The translations under genes were made by a program, and so were the position numbers. Shown piece after piece: positions 23,222 to 32,616 of a stretch of DNA of 64,000 bases (positions are counted from its first letter, which is position 1; each line of letters opens with the position of its first letter). The stretch lies in the NCBI GenBank assembly GCA_031412915.1, contig JANODX010000158.1:1-64000 (forward strand). Reading direction: 5' to 3'. The DNA is from JAGNNV01 sp031412915. GTDB taxonomy: Bacteria; Acidobacteriota; Vicinamibacteria; Fen-336; JAGNNV01. The notes under the pieces were generated by a model, which did no database searches, had not been told where the DNA came from, and worked only from the letters and a program-made list of their open reading frames with translations.

Positions 23222-23393
23222 AGCAGCGGCGAAACGCCGATCTGCTGGGCGGAGAGAGTCTGCAGGTTTCCGAAGAGAACGTTCGACGACGTATCCGAGC
23301 CGGTGAGGGCGACGCCCAGCCCGCCGAGGAGCGGAGAGAAGACGGGAAGAGGGCGCCGGAGATCGCAACCGGGGCGCCGAAGCCGGCCGCGCC
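23222..23393 (-). pseudogene. Lactate permease fragment with internal deletion
   Basis: 23222-23340 matches 26227-26346 of the intact lactate permease gene with about six differences. 23352-23393 matches a second place in that gene near 27229-27269. About 880 bases between are missing, and the joint lies in a shared CGCCGG. It is a recent, shortened duplicate, 2.8 kb from its intact source and in the same orientation. Confidence 0.85.
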
Positions 23394-23520
23394 GCCAAGG
23401 CGCAAAGCCGCGTGGCCGCCCTGGCTTCGTGACTGACTTAAGCTATCTTGGTTTCCTTAGCGGAGCCCCGAAACGGGCCCGCTTCCATCCTCGCGTTTCA
23501 ACCCCCGGCGACTGAGGCCT

Positions 23521-25854
23521 GTGCTCAAATCAACGAAGATCATCCGAGCCTTCGTCTGCCTGCTCCCGTGGAGCGCGCTCGCCGATGCCGAGGTCCCTTC
23601 CGACCCGCCCTCCCGAGGGATCGCGCAGGAGCGCGCGCCCGAGCCGGCCGGGCCGCTTCCGTTCTTCTCGCCGCCCGCGCCCGTCGCTCCGGAGGTGGTG
23701 GCCCGGGATGACAAGGGGCGAATCACCGTGCGCGCGACCCGCCTCAACGAACCCCTCGTTCTCGACGGCAGGCTGGACGACGCCGTGTACTCCAAGGTGA
23801 AATCCGTGACGGGCTTCGTCCAGCAGGAACCCGACGAAGGCAAGCCGGAAACCGAGAAGACCGAAACCTGGGTCCTCTTCGACGACCGCCATCTGTACGT
23901 CTCCGTTCGGTGCTGGGACAGCCAGCCGAACCGGATGATCGCCAACGAACTGCGGAGGGATCATCCCAACATCCGTCAGGACGAGAATTTCTCGCTGGTC
24001 CTCGACACCCTCTACGACCGGCGGAACGGCGTCTACTTCGCGACCAACCCGCTCGGCGCCGTCCGCGACCAGGCGATCGGCGACGAGGGCAGGAGCAACA
24101 ACCTCGACTGGAACACGGTGTGGGAGGTGAAGGCTTCGATGGACGATGGGGGCTGGTCGCTCGAGATGGTGATTCCCTACAAGTCGCTCAGGTTCAAGGG
24201 GGTCGGTGCGCAGGTCTGGGGGTTCAACATCCGCCGGACGGTCAAGTGGAAGAACGAGACATCGTCCCTGGCCCAGATGCTCAGGGCCCAGGGCGGCAGA
24301 GGCCTGTTCATCTTTTCCTCGGCGGCGACGCTCGTGGGGGTCGAGATCCCCGGCACGAACCGGAACCTCGAGATCAAGCCCTATGCCCTTTCCTCGCTGA
24401 TCACGGACCAGACGGCGGCCGAGCCTTTTTCGAACGACCCGGATGGGGCCGTGGGCGTCGACGTCAAGTACGGCCTGACCAGCGGTCTCACCGGAGACTT
24501 CACCTACAACACCGACTTCGCCCAGGTGGAGGAGGATCAACAGGAAATCAACCTGACCCGGTTCAATCTCCTCTTTCCGGAGAAGCGCGACTTCTTTCTC
24601 GAAGGTCAGGCGATCTTCGCCTTCGGAGGCGGCTCGCCGTCCGGGGGCGGAGACGGCCTTGCCCCCATTCCGTTCTTCAGCCGGCGCATCGGCCTGACCG
24701 AGGAGGGCGTGGACCCGATCCGGGTCGGGGGCCGGGTCGCCGGGCGGGCCGGGCCGTTCCAGATCGGAGCGCTCGACATCCAGACCCGGGGTGTTGCGGG
24801 CAATCCCCTGATCCCCGCCACCAACTTCTCGGTCCTGCGGGTCAGGCGCGACATCCTTCGCCGCAGCGACATAGGCGTTATCGGCACCTACCGGAACACG
24901 TCGCTGACCCCGAGTGCTCGCTCGAACGGTGTCTTCGGCGCCGACGCGAATTTCGCCTTCTTCCGGAACGTCAATCTGAATGCTTTCTACCTCACGAGCC
25001 GGACGCCGCTCCAGAGCGGGGGAACCACCGGGGGAGACCGATCGAGCTACCGGGGGAACTTCGAGTATCTGGGAGACAGCTACGGCCTGTCCTTCGAGCA
25101 TCTCTATGTGGGCGAGGGTTTCCAGCCGGAACTGGGCTTCCTCAAGCGCGAGGCGTTCCGGCGCAACTACCTGGTCGCCCGCTTCAGCCCGCGTCCGAAA
25201 TCCCCCGAGTGGATTCGACGGCTGGTGTGGCAGCTCGACTACGACCACATCACCGACCCCTTCGGTCGGCTCGAGACGCGGAAGATCCTCGGGCAGTTCC
25301 GGGTGGAACTCGACAATTCCGACAGCGCGGAGATCGAGTATGCGAACAACTTCGAATTCCTCCCTGAGCCGTTCGAGATCTCGGAGGGCGTGATCCTTCC
25401 CGTGGGCGAGTACGACTTCCAGAACGTGAAGCTTTCCTACACCCTGGGCGCTCAGCATCGGCTGCCCTCGACCATCAGCTACCAGCGGGGAGGCTTCTGG
25501 AGCGGCGACCGGGACGCCCTGAGCTTCGATGGACGTATTCAGGCCGCATCGAAGTTCTCCTTCGAGCCGCGGATCGGCCTCAACTGGGTGAGGCTGCCGG
25601 AAGGGAACTTCACGACGCGCCTGATCGGCGCCCGGCTGACCATGACCTTCAGTCCCCGGATGGCGCTCAGCAGCTTCGTTCAGTACAAGTCGAGTTCCAA
25701 TTCGCTGAGCACCAGCCTTCGCTTCCGCTGGGAGTACCGGCCCGGCAGCGATCTCTTCTTCGTCTACAGCGACGGACGCAAGGACCTCTCCTCGGACCCG
25801 TTTCTGGCGAACCGGACGATTGCCGTGAAGTTCACCAGACTCTTCCGGTTCTGA
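23521..25854 (+). CDS. DUF5916/CBM9-like outer-membrane protein
   Basis: 777 residues. A hydrophobic N-terminus (IIRAFVCLLPWSALADAE) acts as signal peptide. A carbohydrate-binding-module-9-like domain spans about residues 60-250 (EPLVLDGRLDDAVYSKV, ENFSLVLDTLYDRRNGVYF). The DUF5916 region follows, with NPDGAVGVDVKYGLTSGLTG-type strands, and beta-barrel strands run to the final aromatic RLFRF. It is expected in the outer membrane; the family is frequent in Bacteroidetes and Acidobacteria, with unproven roles in polymer binding or uptake. GTG at 23521 is the first start that gives the signal peptide. It stands alone, with lactate permease convergent behind it. Confidence 0.85.
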   Translation: MLKSTKIIRAFVCLLPWSALADAEVPSDPPSRGIAQERAPEPAGPLPFFSPPAPVAPEVVARDDKGRITVRATRLNEPLVLDGRLDDAVYSKVKSVTGFVQQEPDEGKPETEKTETWVLFDDRHLYVSVRCWDSQPNRMIANELRRDHPNIRQDENFSLVLDTLYDRRNGVYFATNPLGAVRDQAIGDEGRSNNLDWNTVWEVKASMDDGGWSLEMVIPYKSLRFKGVGAQVWGFNIRRTVKWKNETSSLAQMLRAQGGRGLFIFSSAATLVGVEIPGTNRNLEIKPYALSSLITDQTAAEPFSNDPDGAVGVDVKYGLTSGLTGDFTYNTDFAQVEEDQQEINLTRFNLLFPEKRDFFLEGQAIFAFGGGSPSGGGDGLAPIPFFSRRIGLTEEGVDPIRVGGRVAGRAGPFQIGALDIQTRGVAGNPLIPATNFSVLRVRRDILRRSDIGVIGTYRNTSLTPSARSNGVFGADANFAFFRNVNLNAFYLTSRTPLQSGGTTGGDRSSYRGNFEYLGDSYGLSFEHLYVGEGFQPELGFLKREAFRRNYLVARFSPRPKSPEWIRRLVWQLDYDHITDPFGRLETRKILGQFRVELDNSDSAEIEYANNFEFLPEPFEISEGVILPVGEYDFQNVKLSYTLGAQHRLPSTISYQRGGFWSGDRDALSFDGRIQAASKFSFEPRIGLNWVRLPEGNFTTRLIGARLTMTFSPRMALSSFVQYKSSSNSLSTSLRFRWEYRPGSDLFFVYSDGRKDLSSDPFLANRTIAVKFTRLFRF

Positions 25855-26015
25855 GCTGCGCGCGCAGGGGATTGGGCGTCATCACCTGCAAGGCGGCCGC
25901 GGGCAGACCCTGCGGAAAAGCGAGGAGGAAGATGGCGATGCCTGAGGTGACAAGACCGTCACGTCGACCGTGCCGTCACGGTAACCGTCCTTGTCTGCTA
26001 TCCGACCGCGAGGGA

Positions 26016-27650
26016 CTACAGGCTGGGCACCATCCACGGGAATACGTAGGCCTGCAGCAGGACCAGCACGCCCACCAGGCAGGCGAGAGCCAGGCTGTGG
26101 AAGAAGACGTAGCGCAGGATGTCGCCGGGCGCTGCCGCGTCACCCGTCGCGACGCTTGCGACTACGATGCTCTGGGCGTCGATCATCTTCCCCATCACGC
26201 CGCCCGACGCGTTCGCGGCCGCGCACAGCAGCGGAGAGACGCCGATCTGCTGGGCGGAGACGGTCTGCAGGTTTCCGAAGAGAACGTTCGACGACGTATC
26301 CGAGCCGGTGAGGGCGACGCCCAGCCAGCCGAGGAGCGGAGAGAAGAACGGGAACAGGACGCCGGTGCTCGCGAAAGCGAGACCCATGCTGGTGTCGGAG
26401 CCCGAATAGCGGGTGGTGAAGCCAAGGGCCAGCATCGCCGCGATGGTGAGCAACGAAGTGCGGACGCGCCACAACGTCTTGCCGTAAAGGCTTAGCAGCG
26501 TCTTGAGTGAAAGGCGCAGAACGAAACCGGAGGCGAGCCCCGCGAGCAGGAGACTGGTACCGGTGGCCGAGAGCCAGTTCAAGCTGAAGACCGCGGCTTC
26601 AGGCTCCGGCGCCACGACCACCGGCGGGACACGCAGCACCGCCTTGTCCAGGTACGGCACGGGAACGCGCACGATCGAGAGACCATCAAGGGTCTTCTTC
26701 ATCTGCGGAAGACCCCAGACGAAGACGAAGGCGGTCAGGAGGATCCACGGGGTCCAGGCACGAAGGGCGGTGCTTCGGGGCGGCGGCGCATCAGCGCTCG
26801 ACGCGCTCGTACGCTCGTGATCGAACCGCCAGACGTTCCGCGGCTGCCAGAAACGCAGCAGGATCAGGAGGGCCAGCATCGAGACGATCGACCCGGCGAT
26901 ATCGACCACCCAGGGACCGTGATAGTTGCTGACCAGAAACTGCGTGATCGCGAAACTCACTCCCGTGGTGAGGCAGGCCGGCCAGACTCCACGCATGCCT
27001 TTCCAGCCGGCCATGACCACGATCAACCAGAATGGAACAATCACCGAGAAGAACGGCAGTTGCCGGCCCACCATGGCGGAGAGTTTGTCGAGCGGCAGAT
27101 GGGTGACCGCGTTGAGCGCGATCATCGGCGTACCCAGAGCGCCAAAGGCCACGGGCGCGGTGTTGCCGATCAAGGCCAGTCCCGCCGCCTCGAGGGGACG
27201 GAAACCGAGACCGATCAGCATGGCGCCGGAGATCGCGACCGGGGTGCCGAAGCCGGCCGCGCCCTCGATGAACGCCCCGAAGCTGAAGGCAATCAGAAGG
27301 GCCTGGATGCGGCGGTCGTCGCCCAGACCGGCGATGGTGCGCTTCACGATGTCGAACTGACCCGTCTTTACCGTCACGTCGTAGACAAAGATGGCGTTGA
27401 GTACGATCCAACCGATGGGAAAGAGACCATAGGCGGCGCCGTAACCAGCCGCAGCGCTCGCTAGGGGCGCCGGCATGTGGAAGACGAACACCGCAACCAG
27501 CCACGCCGTCCCCAGACCCGCGAGTGCGGCCACATGGGCGCGGGCGTGAAAGAACGCCAGCAGCCCCAGGAGCACTACCACGGGCAGCGCGGCCACGAGT
27601 GCCGAACTGAACACGTCGCCAACTGGGGCGTAGGTTTGCGGCCAGATCAT
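26016..27650 (-). CDS. lctP: L-lactate permease family transporter
   Basis: 544-residue polytopic inner-membrane symporter for lactate or glycolate. Typical family segments are visible: GAFIEGAAGFGTPVAISGAM, LIGNTAPVAFGALGTPMIAL, GSDTSSNVLFGNLQTVSAQQ and SGGVMGKMIDAQSIVVAS, with about 13 hydrophobic helices. ATG at 27650 is preferred because the family start follows (TYAPVGDVFSSALVAALPVV); the frame upstream is not hydrophobic and unlike the family. No ribosome site is obvious. A fragment of this gene lies at 23222-23393. Confidence 0.92.
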   Translation of the reverse strand: MIWPQTYAPVGDVFSSALVAALPVVVLLGLLAFFHARAHVAALAGLGTAWLVAVFVFHMPAPLASAAAGYGAAYGLFPIGWIVLNAIFVYDVTVKTGQFDIVKRTIAGLGDDRRIQALLIAFSFGAFIEGAAGFGTPVAISGAMLIGLGFRPLEAAGLALIGNTAPVAFGALGTPMIALNAVTHLPLDKLSAMVGRQLPFFSVIVPFWLIVVMAGWKGMRGVWPACLTTGVSFAITQFLVSNYHGPWVVDIAGSIVSMLALLILLRFWQPRNVWRFDHERTSASSADAPPPRSTALRAWTPWILLTAFVFVWGLPQMKKTLDGLSIVRVPVPYLDKAVLRVPPVVVAPEPEAAVFSLNWLSATGTSLLLAGLASGFVLRLSLKTLLSLYGKTLWRVRTSLLTIAAMLALGFTTRYSGSDTSMGLAFASTGVLFPFFSPLLGWLGVALTGSDTSSNVLFGNLQTVSAQQIGVSPLLCAAANASGGVMGKMIDAQSIVVASVATGDAAAPGDILRYVFFHSLALACLVGVLVLLQAYVFPWMVPSL

Positions 27651-27792
27651 GGGAGGTAGAAAGAGGCTACACCGGCCTGCCCGGCCTTGGGCGCGATCGG
27701 TGGGCAAGGCCTTCTGTTCGGCAGCCCGCGACGCCGGGCATCCGACGGGTCGATGTCTTCGACGCCACGAACTGCATGATCCCGGTAAACGG

Positions 27793-29169
27793 TTACGGTT
27801 TGGCCGGTCCCTTACGGAGAGCTTTGGACGCGGCCAGCCTCTCGCCAATTTCCTTTTCCCGGCCTCTCGTCGTGGGCTTGAAGTACGTTCGGCCTTTCAG
27901 CCGGTCGGGCAGGCACTCCATCGCGGCCACACCCTGGGCTTCGTCGTGGGCGTACTTGTAGCCCTCGCCATAACCGAGAGACTTCATGAGTTTCGTGGGC
28001 GCGTTGCGAATGGCCGGCGGCGGCGGATCCGCCCTGGTTTCGAGGGCGTCCGTTCTGGCTTCGTTCCAGGCCACGTAGACCGCGTTGCTCCTCGGTGCGG
28101 CCGCGAGGTAAACCACAAGCTCGGCCAGAGCGAGGGCTCCTTCGGGAAGGCCGATGAAATGAACGGCCTGCTGGGCGGCCATGGCCAGGGTGAGCGCATG
28201 CGGGTCGGCGAGGCCCACGTCCTCGGAGGCGAAGCGCACGAGGCGGCGTGCGATGTAGAGCGGATCTTCGCCGCCCTCGATCATGCGGGCCAGCCAGTAC
28301 AAGGACGCGTCGGCGTCGGAATTGCGAATCGACTTATGCAGGGCGCTGATCAGATTGAAATGCTCTTCGCCGCTCTTGTCGTAGAGAAGAGCCTTTCGCG
28401 ACAGGGCCTTCCGGGCGAGCGGCAGATCGATCCGGCCCGTGCTCCGGGCGAGAGACGCGGCGATTTCCAGGGCGCCGAGCGCGCGTCGGGCGTCGCCGTC
28501 GGTGACTTCGGCCAGGAACACAAGAGCGTTGTCGTCGACCACGACTCCGAGATCCCCCAAACCGCGCTCTCGGTCATGGAGCGCGCGGCGCATCAAATCG
28601 ATGACGGCCTCGCCGTGGAGCGGTTTCACCACAAAGACCCGGCAGCGTGAAAGCAGGGCGCCCACCACCTCGAATGAAGGGTTTTCGGTGGTGGCGCCGA
28701 TGAGGATCACATCGCCAGACTCGACGGCCGGAAGCAGGGCGTCCTGCTGCGACTTGTTGTAGCGATGGATTTCGTCGATAAAGAGAACTGTCTTCCGGCC
28801 CGCCGTCTTCCGGCGATGAGCGGCGTTCGCGAGAATTTCGCGCAGTTCCTTGACTCCGGTGAGAACCGCGGAGAGAGCTTCGAAGTGGGCCTTGGCCTTC
28901 GTCTGATGCCTGATGGCATTGGCCAGGGTGGTCTTCCCCGATCCCGGCGGGCCCCACAGGATCATCGAAAAGAGTTCGCCGCCCTGAAGCGCGTCGGTGA
29001 GCGGTTCGCCCGGCCCCAGGAGCGATTCCTGCCCGAGGATTTCTTCAATCGACTCCGGGCGCATCCGCTCGGCGAGAGGAGCGTCCTTCCGTCGCTCGGT
29101 CTTCGGCGCGGGCAGCCGGGGTTCTCCCGGCTCCTCGAAAAGCGAGGGCGGCTTCGACTTCCCCGTCAC
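27793..29169 (-). CDS. rarA: Replication-associated recombination protein RarA (MgsA)
   Basis: 458-residue AAA ATPase that acts at stalled replication forks. Features are PLAERMRPESIEEILGQESL at the N-terminus, Walker A GPPGSGKTT (73-81), Walker B LFIDEIHRYNKSQQDALLP (129-147), sensor ATTENPSFEV, and the C-terminal tetramerisation part with EGGEDPLYIARRLVRFASED. Full length and intact. Its start overlaps the stop of the amidohydrolase gene by four bases (ATGA), so the two genes are cotranscribed. Confidence 0.95.
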   Translation of the reverse strand: MTGKSKPPSLFEEPGEPRLPAPKTERRKDAPLAERMRPESIEEILGQESLLGPGEPLTDALQGGELFSMILWGPPGSGKTTLANAIRHQTKAKAHFEALSAVLTGVKELREILANAAHRRKTAGRKTVLFIDEIHRYNKSQQDALLPAVESGDVILIGATTENPSFEVVGALLSRCRVFVVKPLHGEAVIDLMRRALHDRERGLGDLGVVVDDNALVFLAEVTDGDARRALGALEIAASLARSTGRIDLPLARKALSRKALLYDKSGEEHFNLISALHKSIRNSDADASLYWLARMIEGGEDPLYIARRLVRFASEDVGLADPHALTLAMAAQQAVHFIGLPEGALALAELVVYLAAAPRSNAVYVAWNEARTDALETRADPPPPAIRNAPTKLMKSLGYGEGYKYAHDEAQGVAAMECLPDRLKGRTYFKPTTRGREKEIGERLAASKALRKGPAKP

Positions 29170-30416
29170 TTCTTGCCGAAGTTCAGTCGATCAACCGCCA
29201 CCCGGCCGTTGCTCACCACCAGCAAAGGATCCTGGAGCGTGTCAATGTCCTCGAGCGGATTCTCGGCGACCGCGACGAGGTCCGCCTCCAGTCCCGGCTC
29301 GATGGCGCCGATGCTCTTCTCCATCCGGAAGAGAACCGCGGCATTCACGGTGGCCGCGCGAATGGCGTCAATCGGGGTCTGGCCAAGCTTCACGAAATTC
29401 TGAACCTCATGGGATATGCGCGTGACACTGTTGGGGCCATAGCTCGTATCTCCGCCCGTGACCATGAGCAGGCCCTTCTTGTAGGCCCGCTGGACCACAT
29501 CGGCCAACCGGGGCAACATGCCCTGCCCGCGCAGGGTGAGGGCGGGGTGGTCGTACTCGCCGCCCGGTTCGGCCAGATCGATGAGTGTCGAATACGTGGG
29601 CACGAAGGCGATGCCCTTCTGCTTCATGAGGTCGAGGGCTTCGTCGGTGAGGTACGTGCCGTGCTCGATCGAAGCGACTCCGGCCTTGACCGCGGCCAAA
29701 GCACCTTCCGCACCATGGGCATGAGCCTGGACGCGAACCCCTTTCAGGGCGGCCTCTTCGACTATGGACCGTATTTCCGCCTCGCTCCACATCTGCTTGC
29801 GTGGATCGGTCTCGGGGGTTCCGGCGCGTTCGGTGGCGTTGATCTTGATCCAGTCGACGCCGTGGGCGAGGTTCATCCGCACCACGCGACGAATGTCGGG
29901 AATGGTCTTGACCCCGCCCAGGAGATCGGCGAGCGAGGGATCGGAATAGAAGGCCTCCTCGGCGAGGCGATCCCGGACGTGGTATCCGGAAGCAAGGACG
30001 TCCGGACCAGCCAGGGCTCCGGACTTCGCGAGGTCGCGAAGCGAGACATCGACGAAGTACGAGACGCCCGAGCTTCGAACGGTGGTGACTCCCGACTCCA
30101 GAGCGCGCTTCGCCGCGGCGAAGTTCGCGATATGCGTGTGGGCATCGACCAGCCCGGGGATGAGGGTCTTGCCGGCCAGATCCAGGGTCTTGACCCCTGA
30201 AGGAGCGGGCCCAGGCGAAACACTCTCGATCTTCCCGTCGCGAAGCAGGACGGTTTGATTGGCCGCCATTCGACCGGTGCGAACGTCGAGGACATTGGCA
30301 TGGACAAGGGCCAGCGCTTCGGGCGCCTTCCCCGCTTGCGCATGCGCCATGGCCGCCATCAGCGCGACCAGAGCAGGCCGCACCAGGGCCGACGCCTTTG
30401 GACCAAACAGGTTCAT
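29166..30416 (-). CDS. Exported amidohydrolase (imidazolonepropionase/prolidase-like)
   Basis: 416 residues with a signal peptide (VRPALVALMAAMAHAQAG). Metal ligands of the amidohydrolase fold are visible: DAHTHIANF (His93, His95), WIKINAT with the likely carbamylated Lys, VQAHAHG, ASIEHGTYL, and the terminal Asp of VTGGDTSYG. Family members hydrolyse cyclic amides or dipeptides; the substrate here is unknown. ATG at 30416 has GGGGAG eight bases upstream and starts the signal peptide, so it is preferred over the ATG at 30449. Confidence 0.88.
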   Translation of the reverse strand: MNLFGPKASALVRPALVALMAAMAHAQAGKAPEALALVHANVLDVRTGRMAANQTVLLRDGKIESVSPGPAPSGVKTLDLAGKTLIPGLVDAHTHIANFAAAKRALESGVTTVRSSGVSYFVDVSLRDLAKSGALAGPDVLASGYHVRDRLAEEAFYSDPSLADLLGGVKTIPDIRRVVRMNLAHGVDWIKINATERAGTPETDPRKQMWSEAEIRSIVEEAALKGVRVQAHAHGAEGALAAVKAGVASIEHGTYLTDEALDLMKQKGIAFVPTYSTLIDLAEPGGEYDHPALTLRGQGMLPRLADVVQRAYKKGLLMVTGGDTSYGPNSVTRISHEVQNFVKLGQTPIDAIRAATVNAAVLFRMEKSIGAIEPGLEADLVAVAENPLEDIDTLQDPLLVVSNGRVAVDRLNFGKK

Positions 30417-30449
30417 TGAGAAATCTCCCCGAGTCTCGATCTTCGCCAA

Positions 30450-31562
30450 CTATAGTTCGCGCGCGGGGCCCCTGCGGGGTGAGTCAAACCGCTCGCGAAC
30501 GGCGTCCAGGAACGCCTTGATCGCGCGGGCGATTCTTTCCGCGGTCCGACCGTCGCCATAGATCGTTCCCGGCTTCACCTCCGGCGGATTCTTCTCTAGG
30601 CCCCGAACTCCTCGGACAATGGCCGCGGCCTTCGCGCCCACCAGCCGGTTGGCGCCACCCTTCAGAGTCTCGGTCCACTCGGTGGTGTCGCGCAACGTGA
30701 GGCAGGGCCGTCCCAGCAGGAAAGCCTCTTTCTGCAAACCCCCGGAATCCGTCAGGACGGCGCGAGCGCCCAGACTCAGGCCGAGGGACTGCGCGTAACT
30801 GACGGGCTCGATGGTTCGAATGTTCGAAGGCAGGTCCAGCTTGAAGGCGGCGAGGCGGGCGCGGGTCCGGGGATGAAGAGGAAGGACGACCGGATGGGCC
30901 AGTTTCCCGAGGCCTTCGAGAATGCCCTCGAGGCGGGAGCGGTCGTCGGTGTTTTCCTGGCGATGAACCGTCGCGAAATAGAAATCGCGGGGCAGGCCCA
31001 TGTCCCTGAGCGCGACCTGGGCCGGCTTCCTCATCTTCTTCAGGGCGTCGGTCATGATGTCTCCCACTACGCAGACGCCTTTGCGGACGCCTTCCCGAGC
31101 CAGGTTCTTCGCGGCGAGTCTGGTCGGACAGAACAGGAGGGAAGAAACGTGGTCGGTGACCCGGCGATTCACTTCCTCCGGCATCTTCATGTCGAAGCTG
31201 CGCAGACCCGCTTCAACATGCGCCACCGGAATATGGAGTTTCACGGCGGCAAGCGCCCCGGCCAGGGTCGAATTCGTATCGCCCAGCACGACCACGAGAG
31301 CGGGTTCGATCCTCTGGAGCGCCGCCTCGATGGCGGTGAGCATGGCCCCGGTCATCGCCCCATGCGAGCCGCCGGAGAGGCCCAGATGGATCTGCGGCTT
31401 CGGAAGCCCGAGCTCGCGAAAGAAGGCGCCGGACATGGCCTCGTCGAAGTGCTGGCCCGTGTGGAGGAGGGTGTGGTCGAAGCGCTTTTGCAGAACCGCG
31501 ACCAGGGGCGCCGCTTTCACGAATTGGGGACGGGCACCCACGACGGTCAGGATCTTGTCCAT
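30450..31562 (-). CDS. wecB: UDP-N-acetylglucosamine 2-epimerase (non-hydrolysing)
   Basis: 370 residues interconverting UDP-GlcNAc and UDP-ManNAc for surface glycans. Residues equivalent to the E. coli catalytic set are in place: Asp95 (LGDTNSTLAG), Glu117 (AHVEAGLRS), Glu130 (MPEEVNRRVTDH) and His200 (VHRQENTD). SGGLQKEAFLLGRPC binds UDP. Complete. It lies head-to-head with the sugar epimerase gene, 70 bp apart, so a divergent control region serves two surface-polysaccharide transcripts. Confidence 0.92.
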   Translation of the reverse strand: MDKILTVVGARPQFVKAAPLVAVLQKRFDHTLLHTGQHFDEAMSGAFFRELGLPKPQIHLGLSGGSHGAMTGAMLTAIEAALQRIEPALVVVLGDTNSTLAGALAAVKLHIPVAHVEAGLRSFDMKMPEEVNRRVTDHVSSLLFCPTRLAAKNLAREGVRKGVCVVGDIMTDALKKMRKPAQVALRDMGLPRDFYFATVHRQENTDDRSRLEGILEGLGKLAHPVVLPLHPRTRARLAAFKLDLPSNIRTIEPVSYAQSLGLSLGARAVLTDSGGLQKEAFLLGRPCLTLRDTTEWTETLKGGANRLVGAKAAAIVRGVRGLEKNPPEVKPGTIYGDGRTAERIARAIKAFLDAVRERFDSPRRGPAREL

Positions 31563-31632
31563 GGACAGAGCCTAAACCCGAAGGCCGAGGATGTTTCCCC
31601 GACCCCGACACTCTATAGACTCGGCCGCAACA

Positions 31633-32616
31633 ATGAAGATTGCCATGACCGGCGTGGCGGGTTTTGTGGGCTCGAATCTGGCCGAGAGACTCGTGCAGCG
31701 CGGCGATAGCGTGCGCGGTATCGACGACTTGTCCCATGGCTCGCTGGAGAATCTCGCGGCCTTGGCGGATCACCGCGGGTTCCGCCTCGATCAGGGCTCC
31801 ATCCTGGACCCCGAAGCGCTGCGCGTCACGTTCGAGGGCGCGGAGGTCGTGGTTCACCTGGCCGCGGGGAAGATCCCCCGGCATGGGGACGCCTTGGACA
31901 CGCTCCTCATCAACGGGGAGGGCGGACTGAACGTGCTGCGGGCCGCCCGCGACTGCGGCATTCGGCGCATGGTGCTCGCATCCACCTCCGATTGCTACGG
32001 ACGAAATCCTCAGGTCCCGTTCAACGAGGAATCGGCATCGGTCATCGGCTCGCCCAAAGTCCGTCGTTGGAGCTATGCAGTATCGAAGATGTTCGAAGAG
32101 CAGGCCCTCTTCGCCTTTCGGGAACGGTACGGCCTCGAAGGCGTTGTTCTTCGGCTCTTCGGGGGCTATGGACCGAAACAGAACATCACCTGGTGGGGTG
32201 GTCCCCAGTCCGTCTTCATCGGCGCGGCCCTCCGGGGCGAAGCGCTCGAGGTTCATGGGACCGGCGAGCAGACGCGAAGCTTCACCTTCATCGACGACAT
32301 GGTGGAAGGTTTCGTGCGCGCCCTCGACGCCCCGAAAGCGGATGGTGAAGTGCTCAACATCGGGATCGATCGGGAAATCACCATCCTGAACCTGGCCCGG
32401 ATGGTCTCGGAGATGATCCGGCCGCAGGAAGTCCCCAAACTTCGCCTCATCCCCTATGAGACCTTCGGACGGTACGAGGATGTGGAACGCAGGATTCCCG
32501 ATGGTTCCAAATCCGAGACGATCCTCGGATTTCGGGCGCGGGTGAATCTCGAAGAAGGCCTGCCCCGGGCCATCGAATGGCAGAGCAGAACCATGCGGCG
32601 CCTTGGTCTCCTGTGA
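31633..32616 (+). CDS. NAD-dependent nucleotide-sugar epimerase/dehydratase
   Basis: 327-residue extended SDR protein. The NAD-binding GVAGFVGS (7-14), the central STSDCYG with Tyr148xxxLys152 (YAVSK), and QTRSFTFIDDMVEGF are typical of GalE/RmlB/WbpP-like enzymes. The exact sugar cannot be fixed from sequence. It is first in a three-gene unit with GT2 and a GT-C-like protein; its stop overlaps the next start as GTGA. ATG at 31633 is the first Met before the glycine motif. Confidence 0.9.
   Translation: MKIAMTGVAGFVGSNLAERLVQRGDSVRGIDDLSHGSLENLAALADHRGFRLDQGSILDPEALRVTFEGAEVVVHLAAGKIPRHGDALDTLLINGEGGLNVLRAARDCGIRRMVLASTSDCYGRNPQVPFNEESASVIGSPKVRRWSYAVSKMFEEQALFAFRERYGLEGVVLRLFGGYGPKQNITWWGGPQSVFIGAALRGEALEVHGTGEQTRSFTFIDDMVEGFVRALDAPKADGEVLNIGIDREITILNLARMVSEMIRPQEVPKLRLIPYETFGRYEDVERRIPDGSKSETILGFRARVNLEEGLPRAIEWQSRTMRRLGLL

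Noticed and set aside
1..23400. Prophage or integrative element
   Set aside because: No integrase, capsid, portal, relaxase or conjugation genes are present. The accessory half is made of fragments and isolated genes rather than a module with its own mobility functions.
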